From contig JAITVB010000122.1 of the NCBI GenBank assembly GCA_031286025.1, positions 1-7,142 on the forward strand: DNA of 7,142 nucleotides, in the 5' to 3' direction. The notes beneath the pieces are model-generated. The model ran no database searches and was not told the DNA's origin. It saw nothing but the letters and a program-made list of their open reading frames with translations. A program made the position numbers and the translations under genes. The DNA is from Rikenellaceae bacterium. GTDB taxonomy: Bacteria; Bacteroidota; Bacteroidia; Bacteroidales; Rikenellaceae. How positions within the stretch are numbered: position 1 is the stretch's first letter; the number at the start of each line of letters is the position of its first letter. Positions 1-6,870 of this stretch are shown piece after piece.

Positions 1-34
1 CTTCCAACGCCGACAGACCGAGGCCGGAGCATAG
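1..34 (+). CDS. Possible C-terminal tail of an upstream gene
   Basis: One plus-strand frame runs in from the window edge and ends at a TAG at 32-34, giving only ten residues (FQRRQTEAGA). The hairpin just after it and the promoter box at 79-86 fit the end of one transcription unit and the start of another. The piece is too short to identify, and the other two plus frames are also open across this stretch, so this is a weak inference from layout. Confidence 0.2.
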   Translation, partial: FQRRQTEAGA

Positions 35-59
35 GAGATTTTTATGTATCTCCTTATGC
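29..59 (+). terminator. Bulged hairpin upstream of divIC, possible weak terminator
   Basis: The left arm 29-39 (GCATAGGAGAT) pairs with the right arm 48-59 (ATCTCCTTATGC), leaving one unpaired T and an eight-base loop at 40-47. That makes an 11-bp stem with a single bulge. It overlaps a possible upstream stop codon and comes before the divIC promoter box. No run of Ts follows it, so termination is only a guess; an RNA structure with another role is possible. Confidence 0.3.
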
Positions 60-78
60 AGGAACGCACAAAAATTCC

Positions 79-86
79 TACCTTTG
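79..86 (+). promoter_or_regulatory. Bacteroidetes -7 box (TACCTTTG) before divIC
   Basis: TACCTTTG matches the Bacteroidetes primary-sigma -7 consensus TAnnTTTG exactly and lies 24 bases before the divIC start codon, which predicts a short leader of roughly 18 bases. The -33 region around 55-59 (TATGC) has no good TTG or TTTG, so this rests on the -7 box alone. Confidence 0.45.
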
Positions 87-110
87 CCATAACATTCCGC
101 TCGGCCCGCA

Positions 111-386
111 ATGAAAAACTTCTTCAAAGGAAACCGCCTGTTGGTGATCACGATCCTCTTTTTCCTCGTGTTGGTCACTTTCGTCGACAAGAACAACTTA
201 GTCGACAGTTGGCAGGTGCGCCAAAACATCAGGGCGCTCGAAGACCAGAAAGCCTACTACCTTAAAAAGATTGCCGAGGACAGTGCCGTACTCGAAAACC
301 TGAAGGACGACGACTATCTTGAGCGCTTCGCCCGCGAAAACTACCTGATGAAACGGACCGGGGAAACGATCTATGTGGTCAAATAA
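111..386 (+). CDS. Septum formation initiator, DivIC/FtsB family
   Basis: This encodes a small bitopic membrane protein of 91 residues, a usual size for the FtsB/DivIC family. A short basic N-terminus (MKNFFKGNR) leads into one hydrophobic segment at about residues 10-25. A charged, coiled-coil-like stretch follows at about 36-66, rich in Leu, Lys and Glu. The C-terminal part (residues 71-85, ERFARENYLMKRTGE) is the conserved family signature. By family knowledge such proteins join the divisome through FtsL- and FtsQ/DivIB-like partners and link septal peptidoglycan synthesis to the division ring. The ATG at 111 is chosen because it gives the complete membrane anchor. The stop overlaps the start of the next gene by 14 bases, which suggests co-transcription. 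The family call is firm; which named paralogue it corresponds to is not, so no symbol is given. Confidence 0.88.
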   Translation: MKNFFKGNRLLVITILFFLVLVTFVDKNNLVDSWQVRQNIRALEDQKAYYLKKIAEDSAVLENLKDDDYLERFARENYLMKRTGETIYVVK

Positions 387-1346
387 CCGGCGGGCGACAA
401 GTTTTTTCCGGCGCCTCGGCCAATCGGCATGGAGATCTGTTCCTCCTGCGTTGCGAAGTGCGGTGCGGATACTGAAGTTGACCCTCTCCGTTACGCTTGT
501 CGTTTCGTACCTCAACTACGCCGGGGTGATCGCGTGGGCGGCCCGGTTGCTCGAACCGCTGTTCGGCCACCTCGGGTTGCCGGGAGAGGCGGTGTCGGTT
601 TTTCTGACCTCGGTACTGGTCAATATTTACGCGGCGATCGCGGTGATTGACACCATCGGGTTCGATTACCGGGCGGTGGTGATCCTGGCCGTGATGTGCC
701 TGATCGCTCACAATCTGATCGTCGAAACTGCGATCCAACGCAAAACGGGTAGCCGGGCGGCCTTTATCGTTCCGCTGCGCATAGGGGCTGCACTCATTGC
801 CGGCTCCGGATTGAACCTGATCCTGCCCGCCGCAATGGACGGACGGTTGGTTTTCGGCGGCGTAGCGACAGCCATACCCGCATCGTGGAGCGGCGTATTC
901 ATGCAATGGATGGTAGCAAGCGTGTGGTTGTCGCTCAAGATGCTTTGCCTTATCGTGGGACTCAATGTATTGCAGTCCGTTTTGCGCGAGTTCGGGTTGA
1001 TCGACGCGCTGATTTGGCCGCTACGGCCGGCAATGCGGGTGTTCGGTCTGCCGCGGTCTACCTCGTTCCTGTGGGTGGTGGCCAACTGTGTCGGGTTGGC
1101 TTACGGCGGCGCGGTGATGACAGGCGAAATAGAAAAGGGCGAGATCCCTTTGCGCGATGCCCGCTGCGCTTCAACACCCATATCGCCATATCGCACAGCC
1201 TGTTGGAAGACACGTTGCTCTTCGCCGCAATCGGCGTCGGGCTTTTCTGGCTGCTCGTGCCGCGGTTGGTCTTGGCCTGGACGGCGGTGTGGGGCCGGTG
1301 GTTGTTCAATGCCCTCCGGATCAAACGGCAATCTGCAATCGCTTAA
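373..1346 (+). CDS. Gate/nucleoside recognition family membrane protein, frameshifted
   Basis: This multi-spanning inner-membrane protein resembles the nucleoside recognition (Gate) family, related to SpmA/SpmB and the FeoB gate. The substrate is unknown. The frame from ATG 373 is convincing up to about 1161, with a basic N-terminus, several hydrophobic helices and the motif LIAHNLIVETAIQRKTG at residues 115-131. After the GCC codon at 1159-1161 that frame turns into Cys/Ser/Trp/Arg-rich junk and stops at 1369-1371. The natural continuation (LRFNTHIAISHSLLEDTLLF and a last helix) lies in another frame from 1164 to the TAA at 1344-1346. Adding one base near 1162 restores a protein of about 324 residues. 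The gene is therefore either a true one-base-deletion pseudogene or carries a sequence error. It overlaps divIC by 14 bases and is probably translated from the same message. Confidence 0.8.
1159..1166 (+). other. Frameshift site in the Gate family gene
   Basis: Up to GCC (1159-1161) the coding frame is that of ATG 373; from CTG (1164-1166) it is the frame ending at 1346. The two bases CG at 1162-1163 belong to neither, so one base is missing or two are extra. No X XXY YYZ slippery heptamer is present, which argues against programmed frameshifting. Confidence 0.75.
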
Positions 1347-1543
1347 TTTTTCTGCATTTTCATACAGCTAAAAACCAGGCTTTTGCATCTTTCTTTTGCA
1401 GGCACGGAAGAGTGGCCTTGCCAAGCCTCATACTAAACCGCACAGGCGCCCCGTTTTTTATATTAAAATACGGAGGCCGAAGCTTGAACTATCGCAAAAA
1501 AACCGGTAACTTTGGCGCTTTATAGATTTTGACGATCCTGAAT
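1347..1543 (+). other. Intergenic region between the Gate gene and the lipoprotein gene
   Basis: This AT-rich spacer holds the promoter described separately at 1484-1514. It also has an eight-base direct repeat (CTTTTGCA at 1380-1387 and 1393-1400) spaced 13 bases apart, of unknown meaning. I find no clear hairpin terminator for the upstream gene and no small gene. Open frames that cross it are tails of the shadow frames of the Gate gene. Confidence 0.5.
1484..1514 (+). promoter_or_regulatory. Bacteroidetes promoter for the lipoprotein-asnS-rpoN run
   Basis: TTG at 1484-1486 and TAACTTTG at 1507-1514 are separated by 20 bases, a good match to the Bacteroidetes -33 TTG / -7 TAnnTTTG pattern. 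Transcription would begin near 1520, leaving a leader of about 20-25 bases before the ATG at 1544. No comparable box appears in the short gaps before asnS, rpoN or the following membrane protein gene, so this may be the promoter of all four genes. Confidence 0.65.
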
Positions 1544-2428
1544 ATGAAAAAAATTCTTCCGATCCTCTTCGCGGCGGCAAGTCTGCTCGTTTCGTGCCAC
1601 AAATCGTCGCCTAACGACCCGATGCTCTACTACCGGCAATGGTATGACGAAGTGTCGAACGTGAACGATTTGGTGCTTGACCCGTTCAATATCAGCTATC
1701 GCCTGGAGGTTTACCTCAATGCGACCAAGGCCGCCCCCTCGCGAGCCGACGCCCTGCGCCAGTCGCTCTTCGGCGGGGCTGCGATCGCCTCCGCCGACCA
1801 AAAATCGTACACGATCACCTACAATACGCTCGAAACGACCGTCACGCAGGACCTGAACCGCGAGGGTGCGATCACGATCCACACCTACGGCGTTTCGCTG
1901 ACTGACCCTGGTGCGGTGTGGACAGTCGAAATCCCCGAAAGCGAACAGTTCATGGTCGGGATGGTCAACTTCGGGCTGATGGAGATCAGGGTCGATGACG
2001 GGGCTTACCGGATCGAAGCCTTGAGTGCCTCGAAATGGAAGGTGACAGCGGTCGATTACTATATGCTGATGGCCTCGAACCATTCTTTTGCGCTATGGGA
2101 CCTCATGGCTACCGTCACCCAGACCAAAGGCGCGCCCGTCGAATCGGATCTGGCCACGGCGGAGTTTGCACTCGAAACCCTGCCCGGCGTTCCCATCGAA
2201 GGCAGTAATTTCAGTCGGGTTTACACCCGCTATGTGATCGAATCGCCGGTGCTCTACCAAGCCTCGTGCGGATTCCAGTCCAAAGGGGGCGGCAAGGAAG
2301 CGCTTTACCTGCTCGACACTAGCCTCAAAAACACCGACACGCTCACCGTCGACCGCGGCACCACGTTTGTCTGCGGTGGGCCGGTGACCTTCACCCACGA
2401 CAAAACGGACTACATTTATTATTACTAA
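1544..2428 (+). CDS. Lipoprotein of unknown function
   Basis: I do not recognise this 294-residue protein. It starts with a clear lipoprotein signal: two Lys, a hydrophobic core and the lipobox LLVSC, with the acylated Cys at residue 18. It is therefore expected to be exported and anchored to a membrane. The mature part has a mixed composition with many short polar/hydrophobic alternations typical of beta-rich envelope proteins. It has no further membrane segment and no catalytic motif I can name. A TTG at 1529 would add five residues in the same frame, but ATG 1544 gives a normal signal peptide and fits the promoter at 1484-1514. The residues after the Cys (HKSSPNDP) do not look like the acidic export tag of Bacteroidetes surface lipoproteins. 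It is followed by asnS after 21 bases, so it is probably the first gene of that transcription unit. Confidence 0.8.
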   Translation: MKKILPILFAAASLLVSCHKSSPNDPMLYYRQWYDEVSNVNDLVLDPFNISYRLEVYLNATKAAPSRADALRQSLFGGAAIASADQKSYTITYNTLETTVTQDLNREGAITIHTYGVSLTDPGAVWTVEIPESEQFMVGMVNFGLMEIRVDDGAYRIEALSASKWKVTAVDYYMLMASNHSFALWDLMATVTQTKGAPVESDLATAEFALETLPGVPIEGSNFSRVYTRYVIESPVLYQASCGFQSKGGGKEALYLLDTSLKNTDTLTVDRGTTFVCGGPVTFTHDKTDYIYYY

Positions 2429-2449
2429 CCCATTTATTACTCCATTCCC

Positions 2450-3847
2450 ATGTTACGCGGAGGAAGAACAAAAATTGCAACCCTGTTGGGAGCGAAAGAA
2501 CTCGGGCGCGAGGTCGTGGCCAAAGGTTGGGTACGCACCAAGCGCGGCAACAAAAATATCGCCTTTGTGGCGTTGAACGACGGTTCGACGATCCATAACA
2601 TACAGGTCGTGGTCGATGTAGCGCAATTTGACGAAGAACTGCTGCGTTCGGTGACCACCGGAGCATGCCTCAAGGTGACGGGCACTCTTGTCGAATCGCT
2701 CGGTTCGGGACAACCGGTTGAAATACAGGCTACGGCCATCGAACTCTACGGTACGGCCGACCCCGAAACCTACCCCTTGCAAAAAAAGGGACACTCGCTC
2801 GAATTCCTGCGTGAGATCGCCCATCTGCGCCCGCGGACGAATACTTTCGGGGCGGTGTTGCGCGTGCGCCATGCGATGGCTTTTGCGATCCACAACTATT
2901 TTAACGAGCATGGCTTCGTCTACCTCCATACGCCGATCATCACCGGGTCGGACGCCGAAGGGGCCGGGCAGATGTTTTCGGTCACCACATTCGATATCGA
3001 AGCCCCGCCGCGCGACGAACAAGGCCAGATAGATTTCACGAAGGATTTCTTCGGAAAACATTGCAACCTGACCGTATCGGGCCAGTTGGAAGGCGAACTG
3101 GGGGCGATGGCCCTCTCGGAAATTTACACCTTCGGGCCGACCTTTCGCGCCGAAAACTCGAACACCCCGCGCCACTTGGCCGAATTCTGGATGATCGAAC
3201 CCGAAATGGCTTTCTGCGAGATCGAAGACAACATGAACCTCGCCGAAGACTTTTTGAAATACCTCATTACCTACGCGCTGACGCATTGCAGGGACGATCT
3301 GGAATTCCTCGCCAAGATGTATGACGAAGAATTGATCCCGCGCCTGCAATTCGTGGTCGGGAACGATTTCGTGCGCCTCGATTACGCCGAAGGGATCGAG
3401 ATACTGATGGCATCCGGTCAGAAGTTCGAGTTCCCGGTGAGTTGGGGGCTCGACCTGCAGAGCGAACACGAGCGTTATCTGGTCGAAAAACACTTTAGGA
3501 AGCCGGTCATCCTGACCAATTATCCACGGGAGATCAAAGCGTTCTACATGAAACAGAACGACGACGGCAAAACCGTACGCGCGATGGACGTGCTCTTCCC
3601 CAAGATCGGGGAAATCATCGGCGGGTCGCAGCGTGAGGAGAGCCTCGAAAAACTGACCGCCCGTTGCGCCGAGTTGGGTATTCCGGAAAAAGACGTGTGG
3701 TGGTACCTTGACACCCGCCGTTTCGGGACGGCACCCCACAGCGGTTTTGGACTGGGATTTGAGCGGCTGTTGCTGTTCGTGACCGGGATGGCCAACATCC
3801 GCGACGTGATCCCCTTTCCGCGTACACCTAAAAACGCCGAATTCTAA
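2450..3847 (+). CDS. asnS: Asparagine--tRNA ligase
   Basis: This cytoplasmic class IIb aminoacyl-tRNA synthetase charges tRNA-Asn with asparagine using ATP. The 465 residues match the usual bacterial length. An N-terminal OB-fold anticodon-binding domain covers about residues 8-105, with [20 protein letters not shown] early in it. The catalytic domain follows. It shows the motif 1 proline near residue 162 ([14 protein letters not shown]), the SGQLEGE segment at 210-216, motif 2 with FRAENS at 232-237 followed by [12 protein letters not shown], and motif 3 [12 protein letters not shown] at 432-443 with its ATP-binding Arg. The end, [10 protein letters not shown], is typical of AsnRS, and together with RHLAEFW separates it from AspRS and LysRS. 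It lies 21 bases after the lipoprotein gene and 43 bases before rpoN, with no promoter seen in either gap. Confidence 0.97.
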   Translation: MLRGGRTKIATLLGAKELGREVVAKGWVRTKRGNKNIAFVALNDGSTIHNIQVVVDVAQFDEELLRSVTTGACLKVTGTLVESLGSGQPVEIQATAIELYGTADPETYPLQKKGHSLEFLREIAHLRPRTNTFGAVLRVRHAMAFAIHNYFNEHGFVYLHTPIITGSDAEGAGQMFSVTTFDIEAPPRDEQGQIDFTKDFFGKHCNLTVSGQLEGELGAMALSEIYTFGPTFRAENSNTPRHLAEFWMIEPEMAFCEIEDNMNLAEDFLKYLITYALTHCRDDLEFLAKMYDEELIPRLQFVVGNDFVRLDYAEGIEILMASGQKFEFPVSWGLDLQSEHERYLVEKHFRKPVILTNYPREIKAFYMKQNDDGKTVRAMDVLFPKIGEIIGGSQREESLEKLTARCAELGIPEKDVWWYLDTRRFGTAPHSGFGLGFERLLLFVTGMANIRDVIPFPRTPKNAEF

Positions 3848-3890
3848 CCCGTAAAATTGCACATTCCTATACAAGGCAATACCCCCGGCT

Positions 3891-5321
3891 ATGGCAGGAC
3901 TGAACCAATACAGTCTACAGAAGATGATGCAAAAGTTGTCGCCACAGCAGCTGCAGATGATCAGACTGCTTGAGTTGCCGGCACTACAACTGGAACAACG
4001 CATCAAACAGGAGATCGAGGAAAATCCCATCCTCGACGAAGACGCGGAAGCCGAAAAAGAGGCCGACGCCGAAGCGACCGAAACCCTTTCGATCGACGAC
4101 TATATCCGCAATGAAGATGTCCCCGATTACAAGTATTATGTGAACAACTATTCGAAGGACGACCAAAAACGTCCGGTCTGTCTCTCCGAAGGACTTTCGT
4201 TCGGCGAATACTTGCAGGAACAACTCGGATACAAGCATCTCACCGAACGCCAGGAAACCATCGGACAATACCTGATCGGCAGCCTTGACGAAGACGGCTA
4301 CCTGCGCCGCCCGTTCGAATTTCTGACGGACGACATCGCGTTCAGCACCGGGTTGGAAGCTACGGAAGAAGAAGTCGAAGAGGCGCTGAAGATCATTCAG
4401 GAACTCGATCCGCAAGGCGTCGGCGCGCGCGACCTGCGCGAATGCCTGCTGTTGCAGTTGCCCGACAAGAAGGAATTGATCCCGTCCGAGGCACTCGCCA
4501 AAGAAATCCTGACGGATCACTACGAGAATTTTACGAAAAAACACTACGACAGGTTGATGTCGAGGTTGGGCGTGGCGGCTGACGAACTGCACGATGCGGT
4601 CGATGTGATCACCCGCCTCTCACCCCGTCCCGGAACGCTCTATGCCGAAAGCAGGTCGAGCACCCTGCCCTATATCATCCCTGATTTCCTGCTCGAATAC
4701 CAGAACGGCGAGTTCATCCTTTCGCTCAACAACTCGAATCTGCCTCAGATCAAGATCAACAACCACTATATCGACATGATCAGGGAGATGTCGGCTAAGG
4801 GCGACCGCCAGAGCGAAAGCGACCGCGAAACCGTCCGGTTCGTCAAGCGCAAGATCGACTCGGCCAAGTGGTTCATCTCGGCGATCAAGCAACGGCAGAA
4901 TACGTTGGGAATCACGATGAACGCGATGCTAAATTATCAAAAAGCGTTCTTCGTCGACGGCGACCAGACCGAATTGCGGCCCATGATTCTGAAGGACATC
5001 GCCGACGCGACGGGCCTCGACATGTCGACCGTCTCGCGCGTGGTCAACAGTAAGTATATCCAGACCCACTTCGGCACACTCTCGCTCAAGGCCCTGTTCT
5101 CGGAAGCCATGCCGACCGATTCGGGCGAGGAGGTTTCGTCGTTAGAGATCAAGAAGATACTGAGCGACTGCATTGAGAAAGAGGACAAACACAAACCCCT
5201 GACCGATGAGACCCTAATGGAGACTCTCCATTCAAAAGGCTACCGGATTGCCCGGCGGACGATCGCCAAATATCGCGAAGTGTTGGGGATTCCAGTCGCC
5301 CGGCTACGAAAAGAGATATAG
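3891..5321 (+). CDS. rpoN: RNA polymerase sigma-54 factor
   Basis: This alternative sigma factor directs RNA polymerase to -24/-12 promoters and needs an AAA+ enhancer-binding protein to open DNA. The 476 residues match the family. The N-terminal activator-interacting region (about 8-50) is Gln/Leu-rich, with LSPQQLQMIRLLELPALQLE followed by EIEENPIL. A very acidic linker (about 50-75) and a core-binding domain come next. The DNA-binding part holds a helix-turn-helix at about 367-395 (IADATGLDMSTVSRVVNSK), and the RpoN box ARRTIAKYRE is at 454-463, close to the C-terminus. All regions are intact. The ATG at 3891 gives the standard N-terminus. No activator gene and no clear -24/-12 site is visible in this window, so its targets are elsewhere. 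It is followed six bases later by a membrane protein gene. Confidence 0.97.
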   Translation: MAGLNQYSLQKMMQKLSPQQLQMIRLLELPALQLEQRIKQEIEENPILDEDAEAEKEADAEATETLSIDDYIRNEDVPDYKYYVNNYSKDDQKRPVCLSEGLSFGEYLQEQLGYKHLTERQETIGQYLIGSLDEDGYLRRPFEFLTDDIAFSTGLEATEEEVEEALKIIQELDPQGVGARDLRECLLLQLPDKKELIPSEALAKEILTDHYENFTKKHYDRLMSRLGVAADELHDAVDVITRLSPRPGTLYAESRSSTLPYIIPDFLLEYQNGEFILSLNNSNLPQIKINNHYIDMIREMSAKGDRQSESDRETVRFVKRKIDSAKWFISAIKQRQNTLGITMNAMLNYQKAFFVDGDQTELRPMILKDIADATGLDMSTVSRVVNSKYIQTHFGTLSLKALFSEAMPTDSGEEVSSLEIKKILSDCIEKEDKHKPLTDETLMETLHSKGYRIARRTIAKYREVLGIPVARLRKEI

Positions 5322-5327
5322 ACAAAA

Positions 5328-6041
5328 ATGTCAGACAAAGATATGTTTATCCCTGTTCCCGAAGTTGTGGAAACAACAACGTCCGGAGGCGTTACGGAAA
5401 ACGGAACAGTACCCGGACAAGCGCCGAAAAGTAGGCCGCTCATGCAGGCGGCCCGTTTCTTTTCGGCCGTTTTCCATCCGTTTTGCATTCCGTTGATCGG
5501 GATGTCGTGCCTGTTATACGGGCACACGATGTTGGCGTTGTTTTCGACCGTGTCCAAACTTTATGTGTTGTGGGTATTGGCCGCGTTGACGCTCATCATG
5601 CCTTTCGCACTGCTCCGAGCCCTGCGGTGGACGGGGATCTTCCGGTGGTTGCCCGACGACGAACGAGGACGGCAGGCGCTGATGATGCTCGTTTTCCTGG
5701 TTTGTTACCTCGGAGCGGGCGGAATGCTGTGGCACTTCCTGGCCGTGGACATGATCCGGCGGATCTTTTTTGGCGGGATCATGCTGCTTGCGATCGGTTT
5801 CGGAGTGAACAAGTATTGGCCTGTGGGCCTGCATCTGATGGCGATCGGGGCAATGACCGGTTTTCTGTTTTCGACCCAGGTGACGCGTTTCGGCGAAGTG
5901 ACCGGGCTGCTGTTGGTGACGATCGCCGCGGCGGGCGTGTTAGGCAGCGCAAGGATTTATCTCGGGCGGAACGACTTGGCCCAAGTGGGCATCGGTTTTG
6001 GGATCGGCTTTTGGCTCATGTTTCTCTTTACGTTTCTCTGA
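5328..6041 (+). CDS. Membrane protein with degenerate PAP2-like C-terminus
   Basis: This 237-residue integral membrane protein has a polar, Thr/Gly/Pro-containing N-terminus of about 40 residues and then about six hydrophobic helices. A basic, Trp-containing loop (LRWTGIFRWLPDDERGRQ) separates helices 2 and 3. Two segments recall the PAP2 phosphatase family: LHLMAIGAMTG with His169, like the motif 2 region, and SARIYLGRNDLAQV at 207-220, like motif 3 (SRxxxxxHxxxD) but with Asn215 where the His would be. Related Bacteroidetes proteins often sit downstream of rpoN (from memory). I infer a PAP2-like fold that may not be catalytic, and lipid-phosphate chemistry is not shown. It starts six bases after rpoN, so co-transcription is likely, and it ends before the shared terminator at 6060-6094. 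Confidence 0.8.
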   Translation: MSDKDMFIPVPEVVETTTSGGVTENGTVPGQAPKSRPLMQAARFFSAVFHPFCIPLIGMSCLLYGHTMLALFSTVSKLYVLWVLAALTLIMPFALLRALRWTGIFRWLPDDERGRQALMMLVFLVCYLGAGGMLWHFLAVDMIRRIFFGGIMLLAIGFGVNKYWPVGLHLMAIGAMTGFLFSTQVTRFGEVTGLLLVTIAAAGVLGSARIYLGRNDLAQVGIGFGIGFWLMFLFTFL

Positions 6042-6059
6042 CGCGAGTTTTAATCATAA

Positions 6060-6094
6060 AAGAACGGCACCCCGCGATGTGGGGTGCCGTTCTT
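6060..6094. terminator. Bidirectional hairpin terminator
   Basis: A perfect 14-bp stem (AAGAACGGCACCCC at 6060-6073 pairing with 6081-6094) encloses a seven-base loop. It starts 18 bases past the plus-strand stop and ends four bases before the stop of the convergent minus-strand gene. The A/T edge of the stem gives TTCTT on the plus strand and TTCTTTTA on the minus strand, so it fits a terminator for both genes, with a better U-tract on the minus strand. Confidence 0.85.
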
Positions 6095-6098
6095 GGTG

Positions 6099-6701
6099 TC
6101 ACTTTTCGTAACGGTAGTGGCCGATGATTCTGTACGAGAACAGGCAGTCGGCCAACACCTGTCCGCCGCCGATGTTGTGAACGACAAGGGGACGTGAAGT
6201 ACCCGGCGCGCGGCGCTCAACGATGATGCCGATGTGGGTAATGCCGCCGCCCAGGTTCCAACAAACGACGTCGCCCGGAAAGTAATCCTCGGGGCGTTCG
6301 GACGAGGAGAGCACCGTGCCGTGGCGGGTAAAAAAGACCATCAGGTTGGGTACGCGACGATGATCGATGTTGTGGTCGGTGGTTTTCAATCCCCAATTTT
6401 TCGGGTAGAGCGAAAAATTGGCGCGCATATCTTCGTGTACTTCCTTTTGCAGATCGATACCCAGTTTGCGGTAGGCGCGAATCACCACGTCGGTGCACAC
6501 GCCGCGGTCGGCCGGCACGTCGCCTCCCGGATATTTTACGCGAAAATAGGATGGGTCGTAGATCACCCGTTGCCGGGTCAGCGTCAGGGTCGAATCGGCC
6601 AGACGGCGGTAAAAGTCGTTAACCGCGGGCGCCTGCCCCCATGCGGCAACGCTCGACAACAGAAACAGGGCGAACAATAATTTCTTCAAGTTCGACATCA
6701 T
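6099..6701 (-). CDS. Secreted DUF1287 family protein
   Basis: This 200-residue exported protein belongs to the DUF1287 family, whose fold is thought to be NlpC/P60-like. A signal peptide covers about residues 1-22, with a likely cut after AWG. The mature part shows the family hallmarks: YPGGDVPADRGVCTDVVIRAYR with Cys69, VHEDM, the DHNIDHRRVPNL block, FPGDVVCW, HIGI with His156, and VVHNIGGG with His175. Cys69 and His156 would be the natural catalytic pair of a cysteine peptidase or amidase, but no activity is established for the family, so peptidoglycan cleavage is inference. Two ATGs open the gene (6701 and 6698); the first is kept, as either gives the same signal peptide. It is a single-gene unit with its own -7 box and the hairpin at 6060-6094 as terminator. 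Confidence 0.9.
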   Translation of the reverse strand: MMSNLKKLLFALFLLSSVAAWGQAPAVNDFYRRLADSTLTLTRQRVIYDPSYFRVKYPGGDVPADRGVCTDVVIRAYRKLGIDLQKEVHEDMRANFSLYPKNWGLKTTDHNIDHRRVPNLMVFFTRHGTVLSSSERPEDYFPGDVVCWNLGGGITHIGIIVERRAPGTSRPLVVHNIGGGQVLADCLFSYRIIGHYRYEK

Positions 6702-6721
6702 CGCAGGACAGGTTTGTCACA

Positions 6722-6729
6722 CAAAGATA
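6722..6729 (-). promoter_or_regulatory. Bacteroidetes -7 box (TATCTTTG) before the DUF1287 gene
   Basis: Read on the minus strand, TATCTTTG matches the -7 consensus TAnnTTTG exactly and lies 20 bases before the start codon, giving a leader of under 20 bases. No clear TTG lies about 20 bases further upstream, so the -33 part is weak. Its presence supports separate transcription from mdh. Confidence 0.5.
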
Positions 6730-6813
6730 GTACAATCATTTGCTTTGCCTTACGAGGCACCCGGCTTTCCGTTATTTTTAGGCCGAGATGTTCTTGATGT
6801 TTTTTTTCGTATC

Positions 6814-6860
6814 TCAAAACGACGCCGGCCATACGAGACGTATGGCCGGCGTCGTTTTGA
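6814..6860 (-). terminator. Long perfect hairpin beyond mdh, likely terminator
   Basis: The two arms (6814-6835 and 6839-6860) form a 22-bp perfect inverted repeat around the three-base loop AGA. Beyond a one-base bulge, ATCT and AGAT extend it to 6811-6864. It begins ten bases after the mdh stop on the minus strand, where a terminator is expected. There is no U-run after it in the mdh direction: an eight-T run (6800-6807, plus strand) reads as As on the mdh message. The only Us are in the stem foot (GTTTTG). Confidence 0.7.
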
Positions 6861-6870
6861 AGATCTGCAC

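Noticed and set aside
1156..1170. Programmed ribosomal frameshifting in the Gate family gene
   Set aside because: No slippery heptamer, no poly-A or poly-U run and no obvious downstream stem are seen at the junction, and this family is not known to use frameshifting.
1520..2083. A 187-codon minus-strand open frame opposite the lipoprotein gene
   Set aside because: The product is Arg/Val/His-rich without motifs, and the plus-strand frame has a signal peptide, lipobox and promoter.
2453..4030. A 525-codon open frame on the minus strand, opposite asnS
   Set aside because: It is a mirror of the asnS coding frame caused by codon bias. Its product is rich in Arg, Gly, Phe and His with no domain, while the plus strand encodes a complete AsnRS with all class II motifs.
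3984..4592. A 202-codon minus-strand open frame opposite rpoN
   Set aside because: It is Phe/Val/Gln-rich shadow sequence antisense to a conserved sigma-54 gene.
5725..5750. TGGCAC...TGGCC resembling a sigma-54 -24/-12 promoter
   Set aside because: The spacing between the GG and GC pairs is nine bases and not ten, the -12 half lacks TTGC, and it lies inside a coding region with no gene start after it.
5483..6127. A 214-codon plus-strand open frame overlapping the PAP2-like gene
   Set aside because: It is Arg/Asp/His-rich, lacks motifs, and runs in the alternative frame of a gene with clear membrane helices.
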